A stretch of 64,000 nt of DNA from Paenibacillus lactis (GCF_017873605.1 NZ_JAGGKI010000004.1:248001-312000), one strand, 5' to 3'; shown: positions 43,944-53,395, counted from the stretch's first letter. Numbers and translations: made by a program. Notes: generated from the letters alone by a model not told the origin.

Positions 43944-43986
43944 TCAGAACGGCCCTCGCATCGTAAGGGCCCTCCTGATTTTCTAA
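43944..43986 (-). terminator. Terminator between resC and resD
   Basis: RNA stem AAAAUCAG..GGGCCCU / AGGGCCG..CUGAUUUU ends in a U-run. It would separate resABC from resDE, leaving resDE to readthrough or its own promoter. Confidence 0.7.
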
Positions 43987-44008
43987 TCCATTGCTATTAA
44001 ACTACATC

Positions 44009-45262
44009 TTAATCCGTTCCGGCATAGGAATGCAGACCGGCAATGATCAGGTTGACGCCAACCAGCGTGAACATCACGACGATAAATCCGATAACCGACA
44101 GCCAGGACGAGTACTTGCCCTGCCATCCGCGGGACAACCGCAAATGCAGGTACACGCTGTAAAAGAGCCACGTTATCAGCGCCCATACTTCCTTCGGATC
44201 CCAGCCCCAGAAGCGACCCCATGCAATCTCCGCCCAAATCATGGCGAAGATGAGCCCGCCCAGCGTAAATACCGGGAACCCGATCGCAATCGCACGGTAG
44301 CTGATTTCGTCCAGGTCATCCGGATTCAGCTTGTTCAGCGCAGGCTGAATGAACTTCGCGATCGGTCTACGGATGAACAGCCGCAGCAATCCATACAGGA
44401 TGATGCCGCTCACCAGCGACCAGATCACAGTGTTGAGCTTCCTCCCCGCGTTCACGCCATGCATCCATGACGGAGCTTCGAACAGCGGGGATTTCATGCC
44501 CAGGAATGACTGCATGCTTTCCGTCTCGCTCTGATACGGGGCTACAATCGGAGGCATATTGTACTCCACTTTTACTATTTTACTGGTTTCCGTTTTAGGG
44601 TCAATCTGCGTCTGATTGAACACGGCTTCGTAACCGGCTGTGCGGAAGCTGTAGACCGACAAAATGAAGCCGAGCAGGACGACGATCGCGAACATGCAGA
44701 GCTCGAGCCAGCGCTGCTCCCTCCGCGCGCCTTTATCCGTAGCGGTGAAGTTGACCGTCCGCAGCAGGTGCATCAGACCAGCGATAAAGCCGACGGCGAA
44801 GAACGCATCGCCGAGCGCGGCTAGTGTGACGTGAATGCCGAGCCAATACGACTGCAGCGAAGGAATCAACGGCTGCACTTCCTGAGGGAACACGGCCGCA
44901 TACGCCATAATGAGAATGACGAGCGGCAGCGCGAACAGGCCGAGCAGCGATTTTTTGTAAATAAAATACAGCACCAGAAATGCAATCATGATCGCCATGG
45001 ACAGGAACGACATAAACTCGTACATGTTGCTCACCGGCACATGCCCGGAGCCTGCCCATCTGGTGAAGAAATACAGCAGATGGCCGATCAGGCCGATCGA
45101 TGCTGTCACGAATGCGATCTTGCCCCATTTGGCAAGATGGGCCTCGGGCTCCCGCTTCCGGAAGCGGCGTCCCATCACCGCAATGGCATACATGATAAAC
45201 GATGCGCAATATAGCAAAAAGGACACAACAAATGCATCACCGCTAAAATCGATTAGATTCAT
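44009..45262 (-). CDS. resC: Cytochrome c maturation protein ResC (CcsA)
   Basis: A multi-pass membrane protein of 417 residues. The heme-handling WGRFWGWDPKEVWALITWLFY tryptophan-rich segment (about residues 340-360) defines the CcsA/CcmC family. With ResB it forms the system II heme ligase. Its start overlaps the resB stop. Confidence 0.93.
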   Translation of the reverse strand: MNLIDFSGDAFVVSFLLYCASFIMYAIAVMGRRFRKREPEAHLAKWGKIAFVTASIGLIGHLLYFFTRWAGSGHVPVSNMYEFMSFLSMAIMIAFLVLYFIYKKSLLGLFALPLVILIMAYAAVFPQEVQPLIPSLQSYWLGIHVTLAALGDAFFAVGFIAGLMHLLRTVNFTATDKGARREQRWLELCMFAIVVLLGFILSVYSFRTAGYEAVFNQTQIDPKTETSKIVKVEYNMPPIVAPYQSETESMQSFLGMKSPLFEAPSWMHGVNAGRKLNTVIWSLVSGIILYGLLRLFIRRPIAKFIQPALNKLNPDDLDEISYRAIAIGFPVFTLGGLIFAMIWAEIAWGRFWGWDPKEVWALITWLFYSVYLHLRLSRGWQGKYSSWLSVIGFIVVMFTLVGVNLIIAGLHSYAGTD

Positions 45263-46953
45263 GCTTGACTCCCCCTGTTATTCTCCAGCGACTTTTCGTC
45301 GACCTCGATATTCATCTGATTCAGGATGGCGGCGACTTCCCTGCGCAGACCGAACCAGTTCTTGTTCGTGTGGGCACCGAGCGTCAGCGTTCCGTCATCG
45401 ACCCGCAGCCAAATCCGGCGATGATGGAAATAGAAGCCCATAACCAGTCCGATCATGCCGATAAATGCGCCCACCCAGATGAAAGGCATCGCCTTATCCA
45501 CGCGGATGTTCAAATACGTCGTTGACTCCGCAAAGTCGACGTCATCCATGCTCAGTACGTCCAGCGTTACGAGATTCTCGCCTCCGGCAAGCTGCGCATT
45601 GATCGCATCCTGCTGGAACCGCTCCTTGTCGACCTGTTTCGGGAAGTAGAAATATTGAATGCCGTCCGCCGGCAGGTTCGGTCCCTTGATCAGGAACAGG
45701 AACGCGGGTGCGTTCGGGTTCGGCGACAGATTGACCGGCTTCCCGTCGTCACCGAGGCCGAAATCCGTAAACGTCTGCGTAAGCGTCAAGGTGTAATCCC
45801 CTGCCTTGTACTCTCTTACGGGATCCTTGATCGACAGATCGATCTTTCCATATTGTTCCCCGGTTTTGCTGTCAATCAACATCGGGGATACGGTTCGGAG
45901 AATCGGAGTCAAATCATAATCGAATTGATACGCCTTCAGCCCCTTGTAGTTAAGCGGGTGGTTCACCTCGATGTTATGGCGGGTGACCTCCTTAAGCTGC
46001 GGCTCTTGGCCCGGTGTATTGCAATTGGACTCGCACACATACAGGATCGCCTCCGTTTCGAATTTCTTAGGCAGCACCTTGCCCTTGCCTTTGAATTCAT
46101 TCGGCATATCCTCTTCCGTATAGAACTCTACCTTGAATCCGTCATTCATCAGATAATAACTCGTGTTCTTGATGTGCACGGGCTCCCCTTCGGGAAATGC
46201 CATATGCTCGTCCATATGAAGGCCCGGCAAATTCCGTCCAAGGACAGCTAAAAGAAAAATGATCAGGCCGATATGGAGCACATACGGCCCCCATCGGCTG
46301 AACCGCTGCTTCTCCGCAAGCAGCGTGCCCCCGTCCGTGCGGACGCGGTATCCTTTTTTCTTGATCAGCGGCTTCACCCGCTCAACCCACTCGGCACCGT
46401 CTTGTTCAACCGTCCCCTGGTACACCACCCGCTGGCGGGTCAGAAACGACATATGCTTCGGTATGCGCTGTCTGCTTAGCGCCTTGTACAGCGGCAGGAC
46501 GCGGTCCAGGCTGCAGATGACCAAGGATGCGCCGATCATGACCAGCAGAAGCACGAACCACCAGGATGTATATGTATGGGACAGCCCGAGCAGATAATAA
46601 ATATGCCCCAGCTGTCCGTACTCCTCTTTGTAGTAGACAGAGGGGTCAATGTTAAGGAATGTGCTCTCCTGCGGCAGGATGGTTCCGAGCGACGAGCCGA
46701 TCAGCGTCAGCAGGATCAAATAGATCGCAACCTTCACCGAGGAGAAGAAATTCCAGACTTTGTCGATGAAGCCGGGGTTGGCTTTCTGCGAGCGGCGGGC
46801 CACCCCGTCGTAACGCATTTCCAGGATCTGCTGGGCTTCCGCTTCCTTTGTCAGCGGTTTCCCGCAGGCTTCGCACAGGACGGTTCCGGGCGGATTCTGA
46901 TGTCCGCATTCACATTTCGTGTTTTGGATCAAAGGCTTGGAACCTTCACTCAT
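45259..46953 (-). CDS. resB: Cytochrome c maturation protein ResB (Ccs1)
   Basis: A protein of 564 residues, partner of ResC. It has three N-terminal-half membrane segments, a large outer domain (about 230-480) and a final membrane segment (FIWVGAFIGMIGLVMGFYF). An N-terminal extension carries a zinc-ribbon-like CECG..CEAC motif (residues about 14-31), which I do not recall in B. subtilis ResB. It overlaps resA and resC by four bases each. Confidence 0.92.
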   Translation of the reverse strand: MSEGSKPLIQNTKCECGHQNPPGTVLCEACGKPLTKEAEAQQILEMRYDGVARRSQKANPGFIDKVWNFFSSVKVAIYLILLTLIGSSLGTILPQESTFLNIDPSVYYKEEYGQLGHIYYLLGLSHTYTSWWFVLLLVMIGASLVICSLDRVLPLYKALSRQRIPKHMSFLTRQRVVYQGTVEQDGAEWVERVKPLIKKKGYRVRTDGGTLLAEKQRFSRWGPYVLHIGLIIFLLAVLGRNLPGLHMDEHMAFPEGEPVHIKNTSYYLMNDGFKVEFYTEEDMPNEFKGKGKVLPKKFETEAILYVCESNCNTPGQEPQLKEVTRHNIEVNHPLNYKGLKAYQFDYDLTPILRTVSPMLIDSKTGEQYGKIDLSIKDPVREYKAGDYTLTLTQTFTDFGLGDDGKPVNLSPNPNAPAFLFLIKGPNLPADGIQYFYFPKQVDKERFQQDAINAQLAGGENLVTLDVLSMDDVDFAESTTYLNIRVDKAMPFIWVGAFIGMIGLVMGFYFHHRRIWLRVDDGTLTLGAHTNKNWFGLRREVAAILNQMNIEVDEKSLENNRGSQA

Positions 46954-47477
46954 TTTGCTTTCACCAACTGTTCAATTTGTTTATCCAGCGTGTCCAGATC
47001 CAGCTCGCCGATACGAATATGGTGAATCTTCCCGGAAGCCGTCACGAAGAAGGTCGTGGGCATTGGGCCAACGCCGTAGCTGGCCACCGCATCCCGGTCC
47101 GGATCCATCAGGATCGGGAACTTCACGCCGGTTTGAGCCACAAAATTTTCAACCGTCATTTTGTTCTCGCCCACATTGATCCCAACGATTTCGACCCCTT
47201 GATCCTTCCACTTCTCCCACTGTGCCTGCAGCGCCGGCATCTCCCGGACGCAAGGCGGGCAGTAGGTCCCCCAGAAATTGATAACTCTGGCTTTGCCTTC
47301 GTATTCGCTCATGGTATGTACATTGCCATCCATGCCCAGAAGCTCGAAATTCGCCGCCTTCTCACCGACCTTAGGCACCTCGTCGGAGCCGAATACAACG
47401 GTTGCAACGGCGTACACGCCGATTAGAACGATGGCAAGCAGGATAACGATCTGAATGCTTTTCTTCGATTTGCCCAT
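46950..47477 (-). CDS. resA: Thiol-disulfide oxidoreductase ResA
   Basis: A membrane-anchored thioredoxin-like protein of 175 residues. A signal anchor (IQIVILLAIVLIGVYAVATV) is followed by the AhpC/TSA-type fold with the active site NFWGTYCPPCVREMP. ResA reduces apocytochrome c thiols before heme attachment. The active site is CPPC; the B. subtilis protein has CEPC. Confidence 0.94.
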   Translation of the reverse strand: MGKSKKSIQIVILLAIVLIGVYAVATVVFGSDEVPKVGEKAANFELLGMDGNVHTMSEYEGKARVINFWGTYCPPCVREMPALQAQWEKWKDQGVEIVGINVGENKMTVENFVAQTGVKFPILMDPDRDAVASYGVGPMPTTFFVTASGKIHHIRIGELDLDTLDKQIEQLVKAK

Positions 47478-47601
47478 AGTGCAGCAGCTTCCTTTCTATG
47501 ACTTTCATCATAAATGTGCAGGCGGGTGTGAACATCCTATGAACAATTATAACGAAATTCGTCATAAACGCCGCTCGCCATTTTGAATATTATGTGTCGG
47601 G

Positions 47602-48357
47602 TTACCGTTTTTTCTTCGGTTTACCGCCTGGTTTCGCCGCCTTGGCCATCTGCTGCAGCTCATTGACTTCACTTGGCGTCAAGTGACGGTACAGGCCCCG
47701 CTTCAGATTCTGAAGCAGCAGATCGCCGTACGCGATCCGCTTAAGCCGGATGACCGGATGATTGATCGCCTCGAACATCCGCCGCACCTGGCGGTTGCGT
47801 CCCTCGTGAATCGTAATGGTGATGACGGACTGCTTGTTGTCCGGGTCCACGTCGCGGTATTCGACTTCGGCCGGAGCGGTCATTCCGTCCTCCAGCATGA
47901 TGCCCTGACGCAGCTTGTCCAGCTCGGTTCCGTGGGGCACCCCTTTCACCGTTGCCAGGTAGGTTTTCGGCACATGATACTTGGGGTGGCTGAGCAGATT
48001 GGCGAATTCGCCGTCATTGGTCAGCAGCAGCAGCCCTTCCGTATCGTAATCCAGACGGCCGATCGGGTAGACGCGCTCCTTTACGCCCTTGAGATAGTCC
48101 GATACGATCTTCCGGCCTTCCGGATCCGATGCGCTCGTAATAACTCCCTTTGGCTTATTCAACATTAAATAGACCTTTTTCTCATGCTTGATCGGTTTCC
48201 CTGAAACCGTAATGATATCTTGGTCGGGGTCGGCCTTCGTGCCGAGCTCGGTAACGGTCTCCCCGTTCACCTGCACCTTGCCCTCCAGAATCAGTTCCTC
48301 GCACTTTCGGCGGGATGCGACTCCGGCCTGTGCCATAATTTTCTGTAATCTCTCCAT
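47602..48357 (-). CDS. rluB: 23S rRNA pseudouridine synthase RluB
   Basis: A protein of 251 residues with an N-terminal S4 RNA-binding domain (MERLQKIMAQAGVASRRKCEE) and an RsuA/RluB catalytic domain; the catalytic Asp is in GRLDYDTEGLLLLTNDG. The C-terminus is Lys/Gly rich. Its position between spmB and resA matches B. subtilis. Confidence 0.94.
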   Translation of the reverse strand: MERLQKIMAQAGVASRRKCEELILEGKVQVNGETVTELGTKADPDQDIITVSGKPIKHEKKVYLMLNKPKGVITSASDPEGRKIVSDYLKGVKERVYPIGRLDYDTEGLLLLTNDGEFANLLSHPKYHVPKTYLATVKGVPHGTELDKLRQGIMLEDGMTAPAEVEYRDVDPDNKQSVITITIHEGRNRQVRRMFEAINHPVIRLKRIAYGDLLLQNLKRGLYRHLTPSEVNELQQMAKAAKPGGKPKKKR

Positions 48358-48378
48358 GTTCGATAGGTCACCTCATCC

Positions 48379-48720
48379 CTAATGATAACCATCGACAGGA
48401 TAAATCACAAGCGCGTTCCACGGAAAATCCGCTCCAGGGCAGCTCTCTGCATGTGGAAACAGATATAACGGGGAAATATCATGCAGTCTCGAGAGCTCCA
48501 TAATGATTTTGCTGGCGGTAAACAGCTGGCTCTTCTGCTCAAGGCTCATGAGCTCGTAGCGACGGTTGAAATTGCCTTCCAGACAGATATGAATCAGTTT
48601 ATGATGCAGAAGCATCGGGGAAGACGTGACCGATCCGTCCGCATGTATTGTAAAATCGAACCTCACCCGCGGCTCCTGCTCGCATTCGGAATGATGGATT
48701 ACAAAGCCTTCGAATTCCAT
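48379..48720 (-). CDS. Small amidase-2/PGRP-like protein, possibly degenerate
   Basis: A protein of 113 residues. FVIHHSEC near the N-terminus, ICLEGNFNRR, and SCPGADFPWNALV near the C-terminus recall zinc N-acetylmuramoyl-L-alanine amidases (type 2), where one His at the start and a His plus Cys before PG-x-x-FPW bind zinc. Here the second His is only four residues before the Cys rather than about eight. The start is ATG 48720 after GAGGTG. Enzyme activity is uncertain. Confidence 0.6.
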   Translation of the reverse strand: MEFEGFVIHHSECEQEPRVRFDFTIHADGSVTSSPMLLHHKLIHICLEGNFNRRYELMSLEQKSQLFTASKIIMELSRLHDISPLYLFPHAESCPGADFPWNALVIYPVDGYH

Positions 48721-48807
48721 ATCATCATCACCTCTGCCGCACAAATTTGATTCAGCAGTATATGACATTGCGGCCCCGGCGGTATAGGCGCGTGTTCCCT
48801 TATCAAA

Positions 48808-48858
48808 ACAAAAAATCCCCGATTACCGCGCAGTCATAAGCACGAAATAGGGGAAATG
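48808..48858 (-). terminator. spmB terminator
   Basis: RNA UUUCCCC and GGGGA close an imperfect stem of about 45 nt that is followed by UUUUUUGUUUU; it ends the dacB-spmA-spmB unit. Confidence 0.6.
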
Positions 48859-48881
48859 AAGCTGGTATAATTGCAATGTCA

Positions 48882-49415
48882 CTATCCAAATACGAGCAGA
48901 CATACGGCGATTGCGGCAATAAACCCGACCAGATCCGAAAACAGTCCGACTTTTAGCGCATATCTGCCGTTGCGGATGCCAACCGCGCCGAAATAGACAG
49001 TCAGCACGTACAAAGTCGTATCCGTGCTTCCTTGGATCGTGGAAGCGATCCGGCCGATCATCGAATCCGGCCCATAAGCGCGGATCAGCTCGGTTGTATA
49101 AGCGAGCGATCCCGTCCCAGTCAGCGGACGAAGCAGGCCGAGCGGCAAAATTTCGCCCGGGACCCCGAGGGACTGCAGAAACGGGCCCGTCCATCCCACA
49201 AAGAACTCCAGCGCCCCGGATGATCGGAAGACGCTGATCGCCACCATCATCCCCACCAAATGGGGGATGATGCCGATTGCAGTGGAGAAGCCGTCCTTGG
49301 CTCCTTCCACAAACGATTCATATACCGGTACTTTGCGGGTATAGGCATAAAGCGGGATGAACGCGACCATAATGGGAATAGACCAGGCCGAGATGACGCT
49401 AATCCATGACAGCAA
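48882..49415 (-). CDS. spmB: Spore maturation protein B
   Basis: A membrane protein of 177 residues of the nucleoside-recognition (Gate) type: VAFIPLYAYTRKVPVYESFVEG, GIIPHLVGMMVAI and STDTTLYVLTVYFGAVGI. With SpmA it is needed for full spore-core dehydration. The start appears to be TTG 49415 following GGGTG. Confidence 0.92.
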   Translation of the reverse strand: MLSWISVISAWSIPIMVAFIPLYAYTRKVPVYESFVEGAKDGFSTAIGIIPHLVGMMVAISVFRSSGALEFFVGWTGPFLQSLGVPGEILPLGLLRPLTGTGSLAYTTELIRAYGPDSMIGRIASTIQGSTDTTLYVLTVYFGAVGIRNGRYALKVGLFSDLVGFIAAIAVCLLVFG

Positions 49416-49421
49416 TGTTCA

Positions 49422-50054
49422 TCACCCTTTCATATCCGGATTCCTTCCAGCCCCGATTCCGGACGGCTGCTTCCGCCGAATCGTACGCCTTCTATACCAT
49501 CTGTCGGCGAGAATGGCTGCCGCTGTCGCAATGGCCGTAGCCAGCAGCGTCGTTCCTACGATTTCGGCCGGATTTGCCGATTCGTAATTCAAGCGGATGG
49601 CTATCAACGTTGTCGGAATCAGCGTAATACTGGCTGTGTTAAGCGCCAGCAGCGTGCACATGGCCGGTGTCGCGGTGTCTTTATCCGGATTCAGCTTCTG
49701 CAGCTCCTGCATCGCTTTGATTCCCATCGGCGTTGCCGCATTGCCGAGACCGAACAAATTCGCGCTCATATTCGATAAGATATACCCTATCGCCGGATGG
49801 TCCTTCGGCACGTCGGGGAACAGAAACCGTACGACCGGTCCAAGCATGACGGCAACCTTCTTCAGAAGCCCCGAATCCTCGGCAATCCGCATCATGCCAA
49901 GCCAAAAGACCAGGATGCTGATCAGCCCGAAGGACACGGTAACGCCTGTTTGAGCTCCATCAAACACGGCTTTGGTCACCGCGTCGATATTTCCGTTCAC
50001 CGCCGCAAAGCCAAACCCGATCAGGATCATCCCCATCCAAATCATATTGATCAT
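49422..50054 (-). CDS. spmA: Spore maturation protein A
   Basis: A membrane protein of 210 residues with the Gate motifs FGLISILVFWLGMMRIAE and the family signature NMSANLFGLGNAATPMGIKAM. It works with SpmB, six bases downstream. The C-terminus is strongly basic (DRWYRRRTIRRKQ). Confidence 0.93.
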   Translation of the reverse strand: MINMIWMGMILIGFGFAAVNGNIDAVTKAVFDGAQTGVTVSFGLISILVFWLGMMRIAEDSGLLKKVAVMLGPVVRFLFPDVPKDHPAIGYILSNMSANLFGLGNAATPMGIKAMQELQKLNPDKDTATPAMCTLLALNTASITLIPTTLIAIRLNYESANPAEIVGTTLLATAIATAAAILADRWYRRRTIRRKQPSGIGAGRNPDMKG

Positions 50055-50117
50055 AGCTCTTCTACGCCCCCGTTCTTTGACTCGCCGTATCGAGAGGAGT
50101 TCCCCTCTTAGCGAAAT

Positions 50118-51296
50118 CTAATGATGATTGGCACGCACCAGATGCTTGAACACTTCGGCGGCCGATTGCCATAACGACAAGGCAGCTCCCTGCGCGGAGG
50201 CGCTCCTGGACTTCTGCAAGGCGGACGGCGGCTCAGGAAGTCTGGCGCCTTGCTCGTATACAGGAACTTTGCCGATGCTGACACCGTTCAGCAGCAGCTC
50301 GATGTGTCCTCTGAGTCCGAAGGACACATCCGGCGAGCCTTGCTTGTGAAGAACGAGCCTTTTGACTAGCCGGGTTTCCTCGTCATGGGTAAATGCATAC
50401 TTAAACGTGCTTCCGGTAACGAGCGAGTAGCCTTGTATTTTTTGCCCTTTCTCGATAACCTGCTTCAGCGGAAAATGGTTGAAGCCGTAATCAAGCATAT
50501 TGGCATGGTCATTCCAATCATTGCCGTCATTGAGCGTAACCGCAGCGATCTGCTGACCGTTCCGCGTGGCCGAGCTGACCAGGCAGCGGAACGCTTTCTT
50601 CGTAAAACCGGTTTTAACGCCGTCAGCTCCTTCGTAGAGGCGCAGCATTTTATTTTTATTATCCCATTTGTAATCCCAGGACTCGTTCGGGTTCGGCGCC
50701 CGCTTGGTCGGTGTCTTCACGATTTCTTTGAACGTCGGGTTCTGAAGCGCATAGGCGGTCATCCTGGCAACATCATTGGCGGAGGAATAGTGCTCGTCAT
50801 GATCCAGCCCGTGCGGATTCATAAAATGCGTGTTGGTTAACCCGAGCTCCTGGGCCTTCTGATTCATCAGCAGGACGAAGCCTTCCTCCGTCCCTCCCAC
50901 ATGCTCCGCAATGGCGGTGGCGGCGTCATTGCCCGAACGGAGCATTAAGCCATAGAGCAGGTTTTCCAAGGTCATCTCCTCGCCAAGCTTCAAGAAGAGG
51001 GAGGAGCCTTCCTTGGCAAATGCGTTCTTCGAAACCGTGACCCGGTCGTTCAGCTTGCCGTGCTCGATGGCTACAATCGCCGTCATGATTTTGGTAAGGC
51101 TGGCGATCCGCAGCCGCTCGTCCCCATTTTTGCTGTACAACAGCCTGCCCGATGTAACATCGATCAACGCGGCCGCCTGGGCGTGATTCGCCGGCCCCTT
51201 CTCATGATCCGCATAGGCAGGGCCGGCCGCGGCCATCAGACAAACCACCAGCAATATGGATAACAAGGACTTGCAATTCGTCCGTTTCATTTTCAT
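50118..51296 (-). CDS. dacB: D-alanyl-D-alanine carboxypeptidase, sporulation type (DacB)
   Basis: A penicillin-binding protein of 392 residues with a signal peptide (cleavage after PAYA). The three active-site motifs are SLTK (in RIASLTKIM), SGN (in LRSGNDAATA) and KTG (in GVKTGFTKKA). A C-terminal domain follows. It trims cortex peptidoglycan. Upstream of spmA-spmB and behind a sigma-E-like promoter, it matches the B. subtilis dacB operon. Confidence 0.93.
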   Translation of the reverse strand: MKMKRTNCKSLLSILLVVCLMAAAGPAYADHEKGPANHAQAAALIDVTSGRLLYSKNGDERLRIASLTKIMTAIVAIEHGKLNDRVTVSKNAFAKEGSSLFLKLGEEMTLENLLYGLMLRSGNDAATAIAEHVGGTEEGFVLLMNQKAQELGLTNTHFMNPHGLDHDEHYSSANDVARMTAYALQNPTFKEIVKTPTKRAPNPNESWDYKWDNKNKMLRLYEGADGVKTGFTKKAFRCLVSSATRNGQQIAAVTLNDGNDWNDHANMLDYGFNHFPLKQVIEKGQKIQGYSLVTGSTFKYAFTHDEETRLVKRLVLHKQGSPDVSFGLRGHIELLLNGVSIGKVPVYEQGARLPEPPSALQKSRSASAQGAALSLWQSAAEVFKHLVRANHH

Positions 51297-51330
51297 TATT
51301 TTATCCTCCGGTGTTCAGAAATCTTGTACA

Positions 51331-51357
51331 AGTATATGTTGTCCCTCCAGAAAGTAT
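51331..51357 (-). promoter_or_regulatory. Candidate sigma-E promoter of dacB-spmAB
   Basis: ATA (complement of 51355-51357), 16 nt, CATATACT (complement of 51331-51338). This fits the sigma-E pattern ATA-N16-CATANNNT, 35 nt before the dacB start. Confidence 0.6.
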
Positions 51358-51364
51358 GTCCACA

Positions 51365-51405
51365 TGCAAAAATCCCCAGATCGCTTCATGCGAGAGGGGA
51401 TTTGC
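51365..51405 (-). terminator. Terminator after the GerW-like gene
   Basis: RNA stem AAAUCCCC / GGGGAUUU with a paired inner part (UCUCGC / GCGAU), then UUGC. Confidence 0.75.
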
Positions 51406-51415
51406 TATGCAGCGC

Positions 51416-51865
51416 TTAGTACGTCGACCCGTTACCGCCACCGTTGGCATTGGCGTTGCTGCCTGATTGGAACATCGCTTGGATCTGCTCCAGCAAATAC
51501 GGGGTCGCATCGATAATGCGCTCGAACAGATGCGTCTGATTGTCGAGCGGAACGATGTGGACGCCCTCCTTGCCTACGACAAGGAACGCAATCGGTCTGA
51601 TGGATACGCCGCCGCCGCTTCCGCCGCCAAACGGGTGCGTGTATGAATGGCCATGCGTCCCGTCTGCGGGATGGCGGGTGCCTCCGGCTTCAATGTTGTA
51701 GTCGCTTCCGCCGGCCGCAAAGCCAAACGCCACTTTACTGATTGGCAAAATTACGCTGCCGTCAGGTGTGTTTACGGGATCGCCAACGATCGTATTCACG
51801 TCCACCATTCCCTTGATGTTCTCCATCGCGGTTTGCATCAAGCCTTGAATAGGGTGTTCTGCCAT
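51416..51865 (-). CDS. gerW: GerW-family sporulation protein (YtfJ-like)
   Basis: A protein of 149 residues: PIQGLMQTAMENIKGMVDVNTIVGDPV, then SVILPISKVAFGFAAGGSDY and a Gly-rich GGGSGGGVSIRPIAFLVV (each within one family block). GerW is linked to spore germination by L-alanine in B. subtilis. The Asn/Gly-rich tail is disordered-looking. It overlaps the DUF2953 gene, its usual neighbour. Confidence 0.88.
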   Translation of the reverse strand: MAEHPIQGLMQTAMENIKGMVDVNTIVGDPVNTPDGSVILPISKVAFGFAAGGSDYNIEAGGTRHPADGTHGHSYTHPFGGGSGGGVSIRPIAFLVVGKEGVHIVPLDNQTHLFERIIDATPYLLEQIQAMFQSGSNANANGGGNGSTY

Positions 51866-52521
51866 GATCTAACTCCTCCTTTCACCTTTAACACGCGAAC
51901 TATGAATACCAGTCCAGCAACCATAGCTTTTCCGAAGGAGATTTTCGCTATGCAGTTCAGCTCTGTGGAAAAATGCGGCGGTCCGTTAAAGCGGGGTACG
52001 ACATCGACGGCCGGTTTTTCCTCCATAATCAGGCGATAGGACAACCAGCCGAGCAGGGTATGTTTAACGGCGTGCAGCAGCCCGGAAGCGACGGCCGTAT
52101 CGGCGGCATGCTCAAGGGCCACCTCCGTCGACCACCGGATGTCCCGGAGATGGACGTTTGCCAACGTCTGCCGCAGCCATTTCTTAAATCCTTTGGTGGC
52201 CATTATAGCTGTTGAATACTGCCGAAACCGAATGGTACGACTTTTTTGTCTCTGATCCGCCTGTTCATCCTGTCCAAATGTCATCCCCTGCTTGAAGACC
52301 GATTCTTGATTGAATTCAATGCCGCCGTTCGCCAGATGAAAGGGCAGATCATAGATCCGCTTGATCATGCCATAGACCATCTTTACCTCGGCATGGAGCT
52401 TGTATTCATTTTTTCGCATGACCATATCCAGCCTGACCGTCACGGCCGAGTTCAACACGATGACAGCCAGCACAATGAGCAGTACTACAAGTCCGATCGC
52501 AAGATAAATCCAAATGCTCAC
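51838..52521 (-). CDS. DUF2953 (YtfI-like) membrane protein
   Basis: A protein of about 227 residues: N-terminal membrane segment (IWIYLAIGLVVLLIVLAVIVL), then a long soluble part. DUF2953 proteins pair with GerW/YtfJ in spore-formers, as here, where they overlap by 28 nt. I place the start at GTG 52521 after GGGGG; the frame is open to 52557. Role unknown. Confidence 0.75.
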   Translation of the reverse strand: MSIWIYLAIGLVVLLIVLAVIVLNSAVTVRLDMVMRKNEYKLHAEVKMVYGMIKRIYDLPFHLANGGIEFNQESVFKQGMTFGQDEQADQRQKSRTIRFRQYSTAIMATKGFKKWLRQTLANVHLRDIRWSTEVALEHAADTAVASGLLHAVKHTLLGWLSYRLIMEEKPAVDVVPRFNGPPHFSTELNCIAKISFGKAMVAGLVFIVRVLKVKGGVRSWQNTLFKA

Positions 52522-52726
52522 AACGTAACCCCCAGCAACGAGCTTGATATAATACATCCGCTTGGCTTAGTATGGCAAATCGCCAGGTAAATAATGCGAA
52601 CCCGCTCACCTTCGTCCTCTCCTGTCACCGGGGATAATGAATGGATTGTGCTTCCCTTAGCCATTAATCTAGGATGGTGGTGGAGCAGATCGAACGGGGT
52701 GCTAATTGGAAAGGAACCTATGCAAC

Positions 52727-52765
52727 GCAAAAAAATCCCGAGCCAACCTCCGCTCGGGATTCGAA
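52727..52765 (-). terminator. scpB terminator
   Basis: RNA stem AAUCCCGAGC / GCUCGGGAUU with an eight-base loop, then UUUUUG. Confidence 0.85.
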
Positions 52766-52792
52766 TTTTCGTATAGAACATCCGTTTATCGA

Positions 52793-53395
52793 TCAATTCT
52801 CCACATCATCAAATGTCAGCTGATGACCATCCAGCTTATCAAACAGCATTTGCGTCTCTTCCTCGAGCGACTCGGCATCCTCAAATTGGGACGGCTCCGG
52901 CAAATCCTTAATGCTGGCGAGCCCGAAGTAATCGAGGAATAATTTCGTCGTGCCATACAAAATCGGTCTGCCGATCGCTTCCGCACGGCCCACCTCTTCA
53001 ATCAAGCCTTTGGTGGTCAGCGTATGAATCGCCCGCTCGGATTTGACACCCCGGATCTCCTCGATGTCAACCCGCGTGATCGGCTGTCTGTAAGCGACAA
53101 TGGATAGCGTTTCGAGCGCCGCCTGGGACAGGGAGGAGCGCGAAGGCGAGTATGCCAGACGTTCGAAATATGGCGCATGCTCCGCAAGCGTCGCCATTTT
53201 GTAGCTGCCGGCGATTTGGACGATCTGCAATCCCCGCTCCTGGCGCGCCCATTCCTCCTTCATATCCTCAAGCGCTTCTTCCACCAGCCCCGTGGACTGT
53301 TCCGTAATTTCAGCGACCTGCTTGACCGACAGGCCTTCCTCGCCCGCCAAGAACAGCAGTCCCTCAATAATCGATTTCAGCTTCGGATAATCCAT
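52793..53395 (-). CDS. scpB: Segregation and condensation protein B
   Basis: A protein of 200 residues with two winged-helix domains (IEGLLFLAGEEGLSVKQVAEI; SLSQAALETLSIVAYRQPITR; IRGVKSERAIHTLTTKGLIEE). It binds ScpA and SMC to form condensin. The start is ATG 53395, within the end of scpA (32-nt overlap). Confidence 0.94.
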   Translation of the reverse strand: MDYPKLKSIIEGLLFLAGEEGLSVKQVAEITEQSTGLVEEALEDMKEEWARQERGLQIVQIAGSYKMATLAEHAPYFERLAYSPSRSSLSQAALETLSIVAYRQPITRVDIEEIRGVKSERAIHTLTTKGLIEEVGRAEAIGRPILYGTTKLFLDYFGLASIKDLPEPSQFEDAESLEEETQMLFDKLDGHQLTFDDVEN

